DNA of 20,230 bases from Clostridiales bacterium (GCA_019415945.1 DXYF01000029.1:1-20230); one strand, 5' to 3'; counted from the stretch's first letter, positions 1 through 8,036 are shown. Numbers and translations are program-made. Notes: a model not told the origin generated them from the letters alone.

Positions 1-48
1 TTATCAAACCTTCTCTGCCCGACCGTTTTCGAGCAGTTTCCTATAAAG
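1..48 (-). repeat. Dispersed three-hairpin repeat, copy 1 (cut by window edge)
   Basis: These bases match the distal half of the element seen complete at 5587-5681 and 12435-12529. The match covers hairpin H3 and the conserved end TTTATAGG (minus-strand reading). On the minus strand it follows directly after the spoVT terminator, the same arrangement as in the other copies. The rest lies outside the window. Confidence 0.85.
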
Positions 49-54
49 TAAAAA

Positions 55-86
55 AATCAGCCTGCACAAACCCGTACAAGCTGATT
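55..86 (-). terminator. Intrinsic terminator of spoVT
   Basis: AATCAGC (55-61) pairs with GCTGATT (80-86), with further inner pairs. Read on the minus strand the stem is followed by a run of seven T. It lies 60 nt past the spoVT stop codon. Confidence 0.75.
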
Positions 87-145
87 AAATATTCGTAAAA
101 TGCTATATTTTGTATTAGTGTGCAAACATATATAATATCGAAAAA

Positions 146-688
146 TTATTCCTCCATCTGTTTGCCCAGAAAAGCAGCAGCCGACTGTGCAAGCTTTATT
201 TCAGCACCCGACGGAACCTTAATGCTTTCAGAGGACAGCATTACTACTGCTCCCGTTACATCTCCGGCAGCGATAATGGGATAAATTACAGCGGCTGAAT
301 TTTCAACGCCTTCAATCGGCTGAATATCGCCGGCATTTTGCTGTGTTGCACAGTAGCTTTTTCTGCTCTCCATATAATTTTCAAGAACCGTACTTACTCT
401 ACGCTCAAGAAATTCACGCTTTGAAACTCCCGCTGCGGCTATGACATGATCCTTATCGCATATGAGTGTAGGAAGCGAGCTGATTCGTGACAGCACATCT
501 GCATACTGTCCCGCAAATTCAGACATCTCCCCTACGGGCGAATATTTTTTGAAAATGACTTCTCCGTCTGTTGCCGTGTATATCTCAAGCGGGTCGCCCT
601 CTCTGATTCTCAGGGTGCGGCGGATTTCTTTCGGTATTACCACCCTTCCCAAATCATCAATTCTTCTTACAATACCTGTTGCCTTCAT
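146..688 (-). CDS. spoVT: Stage V sporulation protein T, AbrB-type transcription regulator
   Basis: This 180-residue protein is close to the family's usual length of about 178. Residues 1-50 form an AbrB/SpoVT swapped-hairpin DNA-binding domain (MKATGIVRRIDDLGRVVIPKE). The remainder (about 55-180) fits the GAF-like C-terminal domain of SpoVT. In Bacillus subtilis SpoVT is a forespore regulator that adjusts sigma-G-dependent genes; the same role is inferred here. The start is supported by GGGAGA a few bases upstream. It is transcribed away from the ctsR operon, with a promoter at 714-741 and a terminator at 55-86. SpoVT marks the host as a spore former or a descendant of one. The alternative, AbrB itself, is much shorter and lacks the second domain. 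Confidence 0.93.
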   Translation of the reverse strand: MKATGIVRRIDDLGRVVIPKEIRRTLRIREGDPLEIYTATDGEVIFKKYSPVGEMSEFAGQYADVLSRISSLPTLICDKDHVIAAAGVSKREFLERRVSTVLENYMESRKSYCATQQNAGDIQPIEGVENSAAVIYPIIAAGDVTGAVVMLSSESIKVPSGAEIKLAQSAAAFLGKQMEE

Positions 689-713
689 ATCTAAATCTCC
701 CTTTACATTTTAT

Positions 714-741
714 ATTATAAGCAAAACCGATTTTTTAACAA
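714..741 (-). promoter_or_regulatory. Promoter of spoVT
   Basis: On the minus strand TTGTTA (741-736) and TATAAT (719-714) are separated by 16 nt, about 25 nt upstream of the spoVT start codon. This resembles a sigma-A promoter. A sigma-G promoter would be expected from B. subtilis, but I do not see a clear one. Confidence 0.55.
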
Positions 742-767
742 AATCAGATACTTTGCAATGGTTATGA

Positions 768-957
768 CCTGCTTTAATATTGTTTCTTTCCAAAAAAAAT
801 TTATTCTGAAAAATATAGCGAAATTTCAATTATAAGACAAGGTATTTTATGGAATATGAAAATTTATAAAAAGTCAAAAAAATTAAAAAAATTTAAAAGT
901 GAGTAAAAGCGAGAATACAAGCGTATTTAAAAGAATAATTGAGCTGGCGGCTTTTAT
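768..957. other. AT-rich divergent intergenic region, no gene seen
   Basis: This very AT-rich stretch lies between the spoVT promoter and the CtsR operator. I see no convincing ORF, RNA gene or strong hairpin in it. Confidence 0.6.
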
Positions 958-996
958 TTTGACTTTAGTTGACTTTGACTTTAACTGACTTTGACT
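958..996 (-). promoter_or_regulatory. CtsR-type operator (tandem heptads)
   Basis: Five GACT units begin at 961, 971, 977, 987 and 993, with alternating 10- and 6-bp steps. On the minus strand they read as AGTCAAA heptads, matching the known CtsR consensus (A/G)GTCAAA-N3-(A/G)GTCAAA. The array covers the -35 element and spacer of the ctsR promoter, so bound CtsR would exclude RNA polymerase. This is the expected autoregulation of class III heat-shock genes. Confidence 0.85.
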
Positions 997-1003
997 TTAT
1001 AAT
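975..1003 (+). promoter_or_regulatory. Promoter of the ctsR-mcsA-mcsB-clpC operon
   Basis: TTGACT (975-980) and TATAAT (998-1003) are separated by exactly 17 nt, inside the CtsR operator. A second TATAAT at 1052-1057 follows a short inverted repeat (AAAGTAG 1027-1033, CTACTTT 1046-1052) but has no good -35 element. Confidence 0.85.
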
Positions 1004-1112
1004 TTAATCGAAGGTCAGAAAAAGACAAAGTAGCAGTAATAAAAACTACTTTATAATAGAATCAGCGTCCCCGTAATTTTAAGCGGAGTTGCAATAGAAC
1101 AGAGGCGATTAT

Positions 1113-1562
1113 ATGAGAATGAGTGATTTGGTAGCTCAGTACATAACGCAGATGCTTGACGAGCAAAACGGAAGTGCAGAGATACAGCGAAACGAGCTTG
1201 CAGGCAATCTGGGATGTGTTCCGAGCCAGATAAACTATGTTATTACATCAAGATTTACCCCCGAACAGGGATATATCGTGGAAAGCCGTCGGGGCGGCGG
1301 AGGATATATCCGAATAAGCCGTGTTAAGATGGATAGAGGCACAGCGATTATGCATATAATAAATTCTGTAGGCTCTTCTCTTGACAAGGCGACAGCAGAA
1401 ATAATGCTCAACAATATGCTTGGGCGAAAAATGCTTGAGCTTCAGTCGGCAAAGATTATTGCAACGGCTCTTTCAGACAGGACGCTCTCACAGGTTGAGC
1501 AGGATAAAAGAGACGCGGTAAGAGCAGATTTATTTAAAAATATGCTTTTAACTCTTCAATAG
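1113..1562 (+). CDS. ctsR: CtsR, repressor of class III heat-shock genes
   Basis: This 149-residue protein is about the usual CtsR length of 150. It has the N-terminal winged helix: a helix-turn-helix around residues 27-48 (VPSQINYVI) and a glycine-rich wing at 59-67 (RRGGGGYIRI) that contacts the heptad operator. The C-terminal dimerisation domain follows. CtsR represses clp genes until heat or McsB-mediated arginine phosphorylation and degradation removes it. It is the first gene of a four-gene operon, 22 nt ahead of mcsA, with a perfect operator upstream at 958-996. The start at 1113 has AGAGG upstream; an in-frame ATG two codons later is also possible. Confidence 0.96.
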   Translation: MRMSDLVAQYITQMLDEQNGSAEIQRNELAGNLGCVPSQINYVITSRFTPEQGYIVESRRGGGGYIRISRVKMDRGTAIMHIINSVGSSLDKATAEIMLNNMLGRKMLELQSAKIIATALSDRTLSQVEQDKRDAVRADLFKNMLLTLQ

Positions 1563-1584
1563 AAATTGAACGGAGGTTATATTT

Positions 1585-2091
1585 ATGAAATGTCAAAAAT
1601 GCGGAGCTAACAGCGCCAACACACATGTAAAAACCGTTATAAACGGAGAATTCAAAGAGTACGACCTTTGCAGCGAATGTGCAAAGAAAATGGGATATAC
1701 CAATATTTTCGGAGATATGGAGAGCGAATTTTCAAATTTTCTCGGAAGCTTTTTCGGAAATGTTTTGCCTGCAAGAACACAGGCAACACGATGCGAGTTT
1801 TGCGGAAGCACATATTCGGATATCGCAAAGTCGGGTCATGTGGGCTGTGCAAACTGCTATGATGTTTTTGCAGACGAGTTGTTCCCATCAATCAGGCGTA
1901 TTCACGGCAACACAACGCACTGCGGAAAAAACAGCTCCCTTGCACAAAAGACAAAGGGAAAAAAGCCGACAGAAGAAACAAAAGAAGATAAAATCAAGAA
2001 TCTTAAAGCAGAGCTTGATAAGGCGGTTTCTGAACAAAACTTTGAACTTGCAGCAGAGCTGAGAGATAAAATCAAGGAAATGGAGGCATAA
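1585..2091 (+). CDS. mcsA: McsA, zinc-finger activator of McsB
   Basis: The protein has 168 residues. CxxC pairs at C3/C6, C29/C32, C70/C73 and C88/C91 form two zinc-binding modules, as in McsA. A C-terminal UVR-type helical hairpin (about 136-168) resembles the one in ClpC and UvrB. McsA binds and activates the arginine kinase McsB and helps inactivate CtsR under stress. GGAGG precedes the start. The last codons of mcsA carry the mcsB ribosome binding site, and only 2 nt separate the two genes, so translation is probably coupled. Confidence 0.93.
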   Translation: MKCQKCGANSANTHVKTVINGEFKEYDLCSECAKKMGYTNIFGDMESEFSNFLGSFFGNVLPARTQATRCEFCGSTYSDIAKSGHVGCANCYDVFADELFPSIRRIHGNTTHCGKNSSLAQKTKGKKPTEETKEDKIKNLKAELDKAVSEQNFELAAELRDKIKEMEA

Positions 2092-2093
2092 TC

Positions 2094-3089
2094 ATGAGTA
2101 ACGATGTAGTAATTTCGACCAGAATCAGGCTTGCAAGAAACCTGAAAGACTTTCCGTTTCCTTGCAAATTAAGCACTCAGGGCAAAGAAAAAGTAATCGA
2201 AAAGGTAAAAGATGCAATTCAAAAAAGCAACAGCTCGATAGCATCGGATTTTAACTTTATCAGGATGAGCGAACTGACTTCATCACAAGGTGTTTCGCTT
2301 GTGGAAAAAAGACTTGTCAGTCCTGAGTTTATCAGTGATACAGACGGACGCGGGCTGTTGATAAGCAATGACGAAGCTGTAAGCATAATGATTAACGAAG
2401 AAGATCACATAAGGCTTCAGGTGATTTGCAAAGGACTTTCGCTTGAAGAGGCGTACGATACAGCCGACAAGCTCGATACATTGCTCGATGAAAATCTCGA
2501 ATTTGCTTTTGATGAGAAGCTCGGTTACCTGACGCAATGCCCCACAAATCTCGGCACTGGTATGAGAGCGTCTGTTATGCTTCACCTTCCTGCCCTTGAA
2601 AAGAGCAGAGCAATCAGCCGAATTGCAAGCAATCTCTCAAAGCTGGGTCTTACGATACGCGGTGCACACGGAGAAGGTACCGAACCGAAGGGTGCATTAT
2701 ATCAGCTTTCAAACCAAGTTACGCTGGGAATATCCGAAAAAGCGGCTGTTGAAAACCTAAAAAATATTACTCAACAGCTTATTTCACAGGAAAATCAGGC
2801 AAGAGAGCGTCTTTGCTCAAGTATTGATGTTAAAGATACGATAAGCAGAAGTTTAGGTATTCTACGCTCCGCTCTCGTTATATCTCACGACGAAGCGTTG
2901 AATCTACTCTCAAATGTCAGACTCGGCATAGCTTCGGGACAGATAACCAACTACACCGCTCAGGAAATTGATAATCTTATGATTTCCGTTGAGCCTGCGA
3001 CTTTGACGGTATCTCTCAACAAAAATCTGTCGGCACACGACAGAGATATAGAAAGAGCAAAGCTCATAAGAGCGAAGCTTTCAAAATAA
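2094..3089 (+). CDS. mcsB: McsB, protein-arginine kinase
   Basis: This 331-residue phosphagen-kinase-type protein phosphorylates arginines, tagging proteins (including CtsR) for ClpCP. Visible family motifs are the STRIRLARN segment (8-16), NEEDHIR (101-107), CPTNLGTG with the conserved cysteine (149-156) and a C-terminal RDIERAKLIR segment. It is about 30 residues shorter than B. subtilis McsB: roughly 20 residues are missing before the kinase core and the C-terminal tail is short. The start is fixed by GGAGG at 2082-2086, and an in-frame stop lies just upstream. It sits in operon order between mcsA and clpC. Confidence 0.95.
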   Translation: MSNDVVISTRIRLARNLKDFPFPCKLSTQGKEKVIEKVKDAIQKSNSSIASDFNFIRMSELTSSQGVSLVEKRLVSPEFISDTDGRGLLISNDEAVSIMINEEDHIRLQVICKGLSLEEAYDTADKLDTLLDENLEFAFDEKLGYLTQCPTNLGTGMRASVMLHLPALEKSRAISRIASNLSKLGLTIRGAHGEGTEPKGALYQLSNQVTLGISEKAAVENLKNITQQLISQENQARERLCSSIDVKDTISRSLGILRSALVISHDEALNLLSNVRLGIASGQITNYTAQEIDNLMISVEPATLTVSLNKNLSAHDRDIERAKLIRAKLSK

Positions 3090-3122
3090 ATAATTAAAAG
3101 ACAGTGAAAGAGGGTAATGACT

Positions 3123-5579
3123 ATGTATGAATTCAGAGGATTTACACAAAAAGCAAACAAGGCTCTTAACCTCGCCATTGAATCCGCACAGGAAATGGGT
3201 CACAACTATGTCGGAACCGAACATATACTCCTGGGTCTTATCAGCGAGGGCACCGGAGTTGCCGCAGCGGCTCTCAAGCAATGCGGTGTAACCATAGACG
3301 CCCTCAAGGAAAAAATCAGTTCTCAAGAGGATACTCAAACCACAACTACGCTGACTGCCGATGACTTTACACCGAGGACTAAGCGTGTGCTTAAATCAGC
3401 AATGCTCACTTCGGCGAGAATGGGCAGCAATTATGTAGGCACGGAGCATTTGCTTTTGGCGATTATTTCGGAAAGCGACAGCTATGCCGTATCATATTTG
3501 CACGAACTCGGCGTAAGCGAACATGCAATAGCACAGGCTATAGCAGGCGGACTTCAAAGAGGTGTTCAGGATAACGGCTTTGAGGGAAACGGCGGTTATC
3601 CCGATACGGGTGCAAACGAACAGGGCGGCTCTGCCCTTGAAAAATTTGGCAGAGATTTGACAAAGGCTGCAAAAAACGGAGAGATCGACCCTGTAATAGG
3701 CAGAGAAAAAGAAATAGAGCGTGTTATTCAGATTTTGTCACGCCGTACAAAGAACAATCCCGTTCTTATCGGTGAACCGGGCGTAGGTAAAACTGCGGTA
3801 GCAGAGGGTCTTGCTCTTGAAATTGCAAACGGAAATGTTCCTGAAATACTAAAGGATAAAAAGGTTGTAAGCCTTGATCTGACAGGTATGATAGCAGGTG
3901 CAAAATACAGGGGCGATTTTGAGGAAAGAATAAAAGCCGCTATTGACGAAGTTAAGAAGTCGAAAGACACCATTTTGTTCATAGATGAGCTTCACACTAT
4001 TGTAGGTGCAGGAGCGGCAGAAGGAAGTGCAGACGCCGCAAATATTTTGAAGCCGTCGCTTGCAAGAGGTGACTTTCAGGTAATCGGTGCCACAACGCTC
4101 AACGAATACAGAAAGTATATCGAAAAAGACGCCGCTTTGGAACGCCGTTTTCAGCCCGTAAAGGTGGGCGAGCCTACAACGGAGCAGGCAATCGAAATTC
4201 TTAAAGGCTTGCGTGACAGCTACGAGGCTCACCACAAGGTAAAGATTACTGACGAAGCCATAAATGCCGCAGTTAATCTCTCATCACGCTATATTGCAGA
4301 CAGATACCTCCCCGACAAGGCGATTGACCTTATCGACGAGGGTGCATCGAAGGTAAGGCTTGCATCTCTTACATCTCCGCCTGATATAAAATCGCTTGAA
4401 GATTCAATAGCTGATTTTGAAAAAGAAAAGGCAAGTGCAGTAAACGAACAGGACTTTGAGCGTGCGGCAAAGCTGCGTGACGAACAAAAGCAGGTTCAGG
4501 CAAAGCTTGACGAGGCAAAAAAGCAGTGGCAGGAAAAGCAAAAGACCTGCAGCGGCGAAGTAACCGCAGAGGATATTGCGAAAATAGTTTCCGATTGGAC
4601 GGGCGTGCCTGTTGTACAGCTTACAAAAGAGGAAAGCGATCGTCTGCTCAATATGGAAAAAGTTCTCCACGAGCGTGTAATAGGACAGGATGAGGCAGTA
4701 AGTGCAATATCGAGGGCAATAAGACGAGGCAGAGTAGGGCTAAAAGACCCGAAACGCCCTGTAGGCTCATTTATCTTCCTCGGTCCTACCGGCGTAGGTA
4801 AAACAGAGCTTTGCAAGGCACTTGCTCAGGCGATGTTCGGCGATGAAAACGCTATGCTGCGTCTTGATATGAGTGAATATATGGAGAAGCACACGGTTTC
4901 AAAGCTCATCGGCTCACCGCCCGGATATGTAGGTTTTGAAGAGGGCGGACAGCTTACAGAAAAGGTCAGAAGAAAACCTTACTCGGTAGTGCTTTTTGAT
5001 GAAATCGAGAAAGCTCATCCCGATGTGTTCAATATGCTTCTTCAAATTCTTGAGGACGGCAGACTGACAGATTCTCAGGGCAGAACGGTAGACTTCAAGA
5101 ATACCGTAATCATTATGACCTCTAATGTCGGTGCAAGACTTATTACCGAAAAGCAAAAAGCTCTCGGCTTCAGCCAAGATGAAAATTCAAAGGAGAGCAG
5201 CGGCGAGAACATCAAGGAACTTGTAATGGGCGAGCTAAGAAATGTTTTCAGACCTGAATTTCTTAACCGTGTCGATGACATCATAGTATTCAACAAGCTG
5301 ACGCAGGAAGAAATCAAACAGATTGCTTTAAAGATGCTTGATTCTCTTACAAAAAGGGTTAAGTCTCTTAACATTGATATAACATTTACCGATGATGCGG
5401 TTTCTGCTATATCAGATAAAGGCTTTGACGAAAATTACGGTGCAAGACCGCTCCGAAGAGCTATTCAAACAGAAATTGAAGATGCTCTTTCCGAAAAAAT
5501 GCTTGACGGCACAATTAAAGAAAATTCATCTGTTGTATGCTCGTTTGCAGACGGCAAGTTCACATTTGAAACAAAATAA
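3123..5579 (+). CDS. clpC: ClpC, AAA+ unfoldase of the ClpCP protease
   Basis: This Hsp100 ATPase unfolds arginine-phosphorylated or adaptor-delivered substrates for ClpP. The order is two Clp N repeats (about 1-145, each with an NYVGTEHxLL motif), AAA+ domain 1 with Walker A GEPGVGKT (about 217) and Walker B ILFIDE, a UVR-type middle domain (about 427-463) that binds MecA-like adaptors, and AAA+ domain 2 with Walker A GPTGVGKT (about 554) and VVLFDE. The C-terminal D2-small domain is complete. Length is 818 residues from ATG 3123, preferred because AGAGGG lies about 9 nt upstream; ATG 3117 would be too close to it. It is the last gene of the operon, 33 nt after mcsB. No clpP is in the window. 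Confidence 0.97.
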   Translation: MYEFRGFTQKANKALNLAIESAQEMGHNYVGTEHILLGLISEGTGVAAAALKQCGVTIDALKEKISSQEDTQTTTTLTADDFTPRTKRVLKSAMLTSARMGSNYVGTEHLLLAIISESDSYAVSYLHELGVSEHAIAQAIAGGLQRGVQDNGFEGNGGYPDTGANEQGGSALEKFGRDLTKAAKNGEIDPVIGREKEIERVIQILSRRTKNNPVLIGEPGVGKTAVAEGLALEIANGNVPEILKDKKVVSLDLTGMIAGAKYRGDFEERIKAAIDEVKKSKDTILFIDELHTIVGAGAAEGSADAANILKPSLARGDFQVIGATTLNEYRKYIEKDAALERRFQPVKVGEPTTEQAIEILKGLRDSYEAHHKVKITDEAINAAVNLSSRYIADRYLPDKAIDLIDEGASKVRLASLTSPPDIKSLEDSIADFEKEKASAVNEQDFERAAKLRDEQKQVQAKLDEAKKQWQEKQKTCSGEVTAEDIAKIVSDWTGVPVVQLTKEESDRLLNMEKVLHERVIGQDEAVSAISRAIRRGRVGLKDPKRPVGSFIFLGPTGVGKTELCKALAQAMFGDENAMLRLDMSEYMEKHTVSKLIGSPPGYVGFEEGGQLTEKVRRKPYSVVLFDEIEKAHPDVFNMLLQILEDGRLTDSQGRTVDFKNTVIIMTSNVGARLITEKQKALGFSQDENSKESSGENIKELVMGELRNVFRPEFLNRVDDIIVFNKLTQEEIKQIALKMLDSLTKRVKSLNIDITFTDDAVSAISDKGFDENYGARPLRRAIQTEIEDALSEKMLDGTIKENSSVVCSFADGKFTFETK

Positions 5580-5586
5580 CTCTCCT

Positions 5587-5681
5587 AAAAAAGTCGAGTG
5601 CCTCGACAAGGGGTTCGAGTAGACAGGTTAATATTATTAAACCTTCTCTGCCCGACCGTTTTCGAGCAGTTTCCTATAAAG
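5587..5681 (-). repeat. Dispersed three-hairpin repeat, copy 2 (complete)
   Basis: Described in + coordinates. H1 is GTCGAG (5593-5598), loop TGC, CTCGAC (5602-5607). H2 is AGGTT (5625-5629) with AACCT (5640-5644). H3 is CTGC (5648-5651) with GCAG (5666-5669), plus inner CGA/TCG pairs. On the minus strand H1 is followed by six T, so the element ends in its own intrinsic terminator. Most differences from copy 3 fall in loops, mismatched positions or linkers, and one changes a pair to a wobble. It lies between converging clpC (+) and the glycosylase gene (-). Confidence 0.85.
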
Positions 5682-5685
5682 AAAA

Positions 5686-5720
5686 AAGCAAGCGACCGAT
5701 GGTCGCTTGCTTTGATTTTT
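5686..5720. terminator. Strong bidirectional terminator (clpC / udg)
   Basis: This is a perfect 12-bp stem, AAGCAAGCGACC (5686-5697) with GGTCGCTTGCTT (5701-5712), and a 3-nt loop. The + strand continues TGATTTTT. The minus strand continues in a six-T run that leads into the repeat. Confidence 0.9.
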
Positions 5721-5729
5721 AACTTATTA

Positions 5730-5750
5730 GGGCGGATAGTACATCCGCCC
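5730..5750. terminator. Second hairpin between converging genes
   Basis: GGGCGGAT (5730-5737) pairs perfectly with ATCCGCCC (5743-5750) across a 5-nt loop. It has no clear T run on either side, so it may be a back-up terminator or an mRNA 3'-end stabiliser. Confidence 0.55.
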
Positions 5751-5839
5751 CAAGCTTTTACATCTGTTATTAATAATTGGTTTTCCGCATATTATTTGTA
5801 TATTATTCGCATACTCTTTTGCTTGAGCTGCAAAATTAA

Positions 5840-6412
5840 TCAATATGTATGATCACAAATCTCGTTTATCTTATCCCTAAGTTTTAAAAAGTCGTCAAAC
5901 GCCTCAGGCTTTCTTCTGGGGTCACGCAAAACAGCCGCGGGGTGAAGCATTGCCATCATCTGTATTCCGCCCTTTTCAAACCATAAGCCGTGTTCTTTTG
6001 TAATTTTTATATCCGACTTGATTATTCTTCCCGCTGCTATTCTGCCGAGACATACAATTATTTTGGGGTTAATCATCTTAACCTGTGCCCTAAGCCAGTC
6101 TATGCACTGCTCCTGTTCTTCGGGCTTCGGGTCACGGTTTTGCGGGGGACGGCATTTTACTATATTTGCAATGTAAATATTCTTGTTTCTGTCGAGGTCT
6201 ACCGCTGTTAGCATCTTGTCTAAAAGCTTTCCTCCCCTGCCGACAAACGGCTCTCCCTGCAAGTCCTCGTTTTCACCTGGTCCCTCGCCGATAAACATTA
6301 CCTCAGCGTTTTCGTTTCCCACACCTACTACAACATTGTGCCTTGTTTTGCAAAGCTCACATTTTTGGCACTGTTCGCAGGCTTTTTTTAATTCTTCCCA
6401 GTTGTTAAACAT
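5840..6412 (-). CDS. Family 4 (iron-sulfur) uracil-DNA glycosylase
   Basis: The enzyme removes uracil from DNA as the first step of base excision repair. From the chosen start it has about 190 residues. Near the N terminus CQKCELC provides cysteines for the 4Fe-4S cluster, with another at VKCRPP. The catalytic motif GEGPGENEDLQGEPFVGRGG and the C-terminal HPAAVLRDP motif are those of type 4 UDGs, not the classical Ung family. The start is ATG 6412 because GGAAAGGG lies 9 nt upstream; the upstream in-frame ATG at 6442 has no ribosome binding site. It is a single gene, divergent from the phosphotransacylase gene. Confidence 0.9.
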   Translation of the reverse strand: MFNNWEELKKACEQCQKCELCKTRHNVVVGVGNENAEVMFIGEGPGENEDLQGEPFVGRGGKLLDKMLTAVDLDRNKNIYIANIVKCRPPQNRDPKPEEQEQCIDWLRAQVKMINPKIIVCLGRIAAGRIIKSDIKITKEHGLWFEKGGIQMMAMLHPAAVLRDPRRKPEAFDDFLKLRDKINEICDHTY

Positions 6413-6441
6413 AAAATTTTTCCCTTTCCGTTTACAAAGCA

Positions 6442-6470
6442 TTGAATTTTGTAAAAATTAGTAGTAAAAT
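6442..6470 (+). promoter_or_regulatory. Promoter of the phosphotransacylase gene
   Basis: TTGAAT (6442-6447) and TAAAAT (6465-6470) are separated by 17 nt, about 50 nt upstream of the start codon. Confidence 0.6.
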
Positions 6471-6481
6471 ATATGTGTCAA
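6455..6481 (-). promoter_or_regulatory. Possible promoter of the uracil-DNA glycosylase gene
   Basis: On the minus strand there is a perfect -35 TTGACA (6481-6476), but the best -10 (TAATTT, 6460-6455) sits at a short 15-nt spacing. It overlaps the opposing promoter at 6442-6470. Confidence 0.35.
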
Positions 6482-6520
6482 GCCAAACGGCTAAAATTTA
6501 CGAATGGTGGTTTACATAAG

Positions 6521-7090
6521 ATGAAAATAATGGTTGAAACATCCGCTCATCATGTTCATGTTACAAAAGAGACGCTTGAGGCTCTCTTCGGCAAAGGTGC
6601 AACACTTACAAATAAAAAAGATCTTTCTCAGCCGGGTCAGTTTGCCTGCGTTGAAAAGGTTACCGTAGTAGGTCCCAGAGGCGAAATGAAGATGTCAATC
6701 CTCGGTCCCGAAAGAAGTGCCGATCAGGTTGAAATTTCGCTTACCGACGCAAGAAAGCTCGGCATTGCCGCTCCCGTTAAGGAGTCCGGCGATATTGATG
6801 GTACTCCCGGCTGCAAGCTTGTAGGCCCCGCAGGGGAGCTTGAAATAGAATGCGGAGTTATCGCCGCTAAAAGACATGTTCATCTTGACCCCGAAACGGC
6901 AGAAGAGTTCGGTCTTAAAGATAAACAAATCGTATCGGTAAAGGTCGGCGAAAACACAGGCAGAGCAACAACTTTCGGAGATGTTGTAATCCGTGTAAGT
7001 CCAAGCTACGCTCCCGCTATGCACATTGATACCGATGAGTCCAATGCGGCAGGTTTGGGCGGAACTGTTGACGGTGAAATAATCGCTTAA
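6521..7090 (+). CDS. pduL: PduL-type phosphate acyltransferase (phosphotransacylase)
   Basis: The enzyme exchanges CoA and phosphate on short acyl groups (acetyl- or propionyl-CoA to acyl phosphate), feeding acetate kinase for ATP. From ATG 6521 the protein has 189 residues, made of two related beta-barrel halves. Histidine clusters HHVH (10-13) and KRHVH (117-121), plus H168, are the expected zinc ligands. No N-terminal microcompartment-targeting extension is visible and no shell-protein genes are nearby, so a housekeeping cytosolic role, replacing a classical Pta, is the better inference. The ribosome binding site is weak (GGTGG about 12 nt upstream), so ATG 6530 is also possible. It has its own promoter and a weak terminator. 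Confidence 0.88.
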   Translation: MKIMVETSAHHVHVTKETLEALFGKGATLTNKKDLSQPGQFACVEKVTVVGPRGEMKMSILGPERSADQVEISLTDARKLGIAAPVKESGDIDGTPGCKLVGPAGELEIECGVIAAKRHVHLDPETAEEFGLKDKQIVSVKVGENTGRATTFGDVVIRVSPSYAPAMHIDTDESNAAGLGGTVDGEIIA

Positions 7091-7118
7091 CTAAAATATT
7101 GTTCATCAAAGGTTGTTC

Positions 7119-7150
7119 AGGCTTTAGTGCAGGGACAGCCTTTTGTTTTT
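7119..7150 (+). terminator. Weak terminator after the phosphotransacylase gene
   Basis: AGGCT (7119-7123) pairs with AGCCT (7137-7141), followed by TTTGTTTTT on the + strand. The stem is short and the loop is 13 nt. Confidence 0.45.
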
Positions 7151-7155
7151 ATTAT

Positions 7156-7941
7156 TCAGCAGGCATTATACAAAAATGTGTGCAAAAAGTCAGGAAAAAT
7201 CTCTTTCCAAGCCTTTTCATTGTGCCTGTTTTCAAGCAATACGACCTCGTTTATCATATCGTACGGATAACCTGTTTCCGTGAGCAAATCATACATAAGC
7301 TCTACGCTTTCAAATATAAGCTGTTCAATCTCGTCGCCGTTTCCTGTGTAAATATATAGATACGGCATATCTTGTGAAATTTTATTTAAAAGATACTCTC
7401 GCCACGAATCAGTCGTGTAACACAAAAACGCAGGCGAAAACACCCCTGCAAAGCCAAACAATGTGTTGTGCTCAATACCGCTGAAAAATGACATAAGCCC
7501 TCCCGAAGAGCTGCCGCAAACCGCTCTGCCCTGTCTGTCTGTTCTGACGGGGAAATTCGCTTCAACATACGGAAGCACTTTGTTTACCAAAAAGCTGTCA
7601 AATTCTTCGCCCTTTGGGACAAAATCGTCACAGAGCATTTCTCGGTGCTGAACCTTCCCTATGCATTTGGGCGTAAGCTCACAGTCACGCATTGAATTTC
7701 CGTTATCAATACCTACAATTACGGCACCGCAAGAGCCTTTTTTTATTTCATTTTCTACTGCCTGCACAACACCCCAACAGCCGTAAGCAGTTGAAGTTTC
7801 ATCAAAAAGATTTTGCCCGTCAGCCATATAAACTACGGGCAGCTTTTCTCCCTTTTTATGTTTCGGCACATAAACCCACACACGCTTTTTACAGGCGTCG
7901 GAATAATCAAGCTCAGCAGTATGAAATGCTGAATTTATCAT
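7156..7941 (-). CDS. Alpha/beta-hydrolase esterase (esterase D / enterochelin-esterase type)
   Basis: The product has about 261 residues. It has the fold signature of the putative esterase family: a central VWVYVP strand, VVYMADGQNLF, and the nucleophile elbow CGSSSGG (about 142-148) with Ser145 as the likely nucleophile. A histidine in the C-terminal RHNEKAWKE segment is the likely catalytic base partner. No signal peptide is seen, so it is probably cytosolic. Family members cleave siderophore, S-formylglutathione or carbohydrate esters, and the substrate cannot be told here. ATG 7941 is chosen because AGGTG lies 6 nt upstream; a longer in-frame start at 7986 has no such site. It is convergent with the phosphotransacylase gene. 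Confidence 0.82.
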   Translation of the reverse strand: MINSAFHTAELDYSDACKKRVWVYVPKHKKGEKLPVVYMADGQNLFDETSTAYGCWGVVQAVENEIKKGSCGAVIVGIDNGNSMRDCELTPKCIGKVQHREMLCDDFVPKGEEFDSFLVNKVLPYVEANFPVRTDRQGRAVCGSSSGGLMSFFSGIEHNTLFGFAGVFSPAFLCYTTDSWREYLLNKISQDMPYLYIYTGNGDEIEQLIFESVELMYDLLTETGYPYDMINEVVLLENRHNEKAWKEIFPDFLHTFLYNAC

Positions 7942-7957
7942 AAACATCACCTTTATT

Positions 7958-7986
7958 ATTAAAACATAAATTTTATAATCTTTCAA
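7958..7986 (-). promoter_or_regulatory. Promoter of the esterase gene
   Basis: On the minus strand TTGAAA (7986-7981) and TTTAAT (7963-7958) are separated by 17 nt. Confidence 0.55.
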
Positions 7987-8036
7987 CAGGAATAAATCAG
8001 TTTTTTCCGATAATAATAAAGACAGAGGTGAAATAT

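Noticed and set aside
6521..7090. A bacterial microcompartment locus around the PduL-type gene.
   Set aside because: No shell proteins, aldehyde dehydrogenase or targeting peptide are visible nearby.
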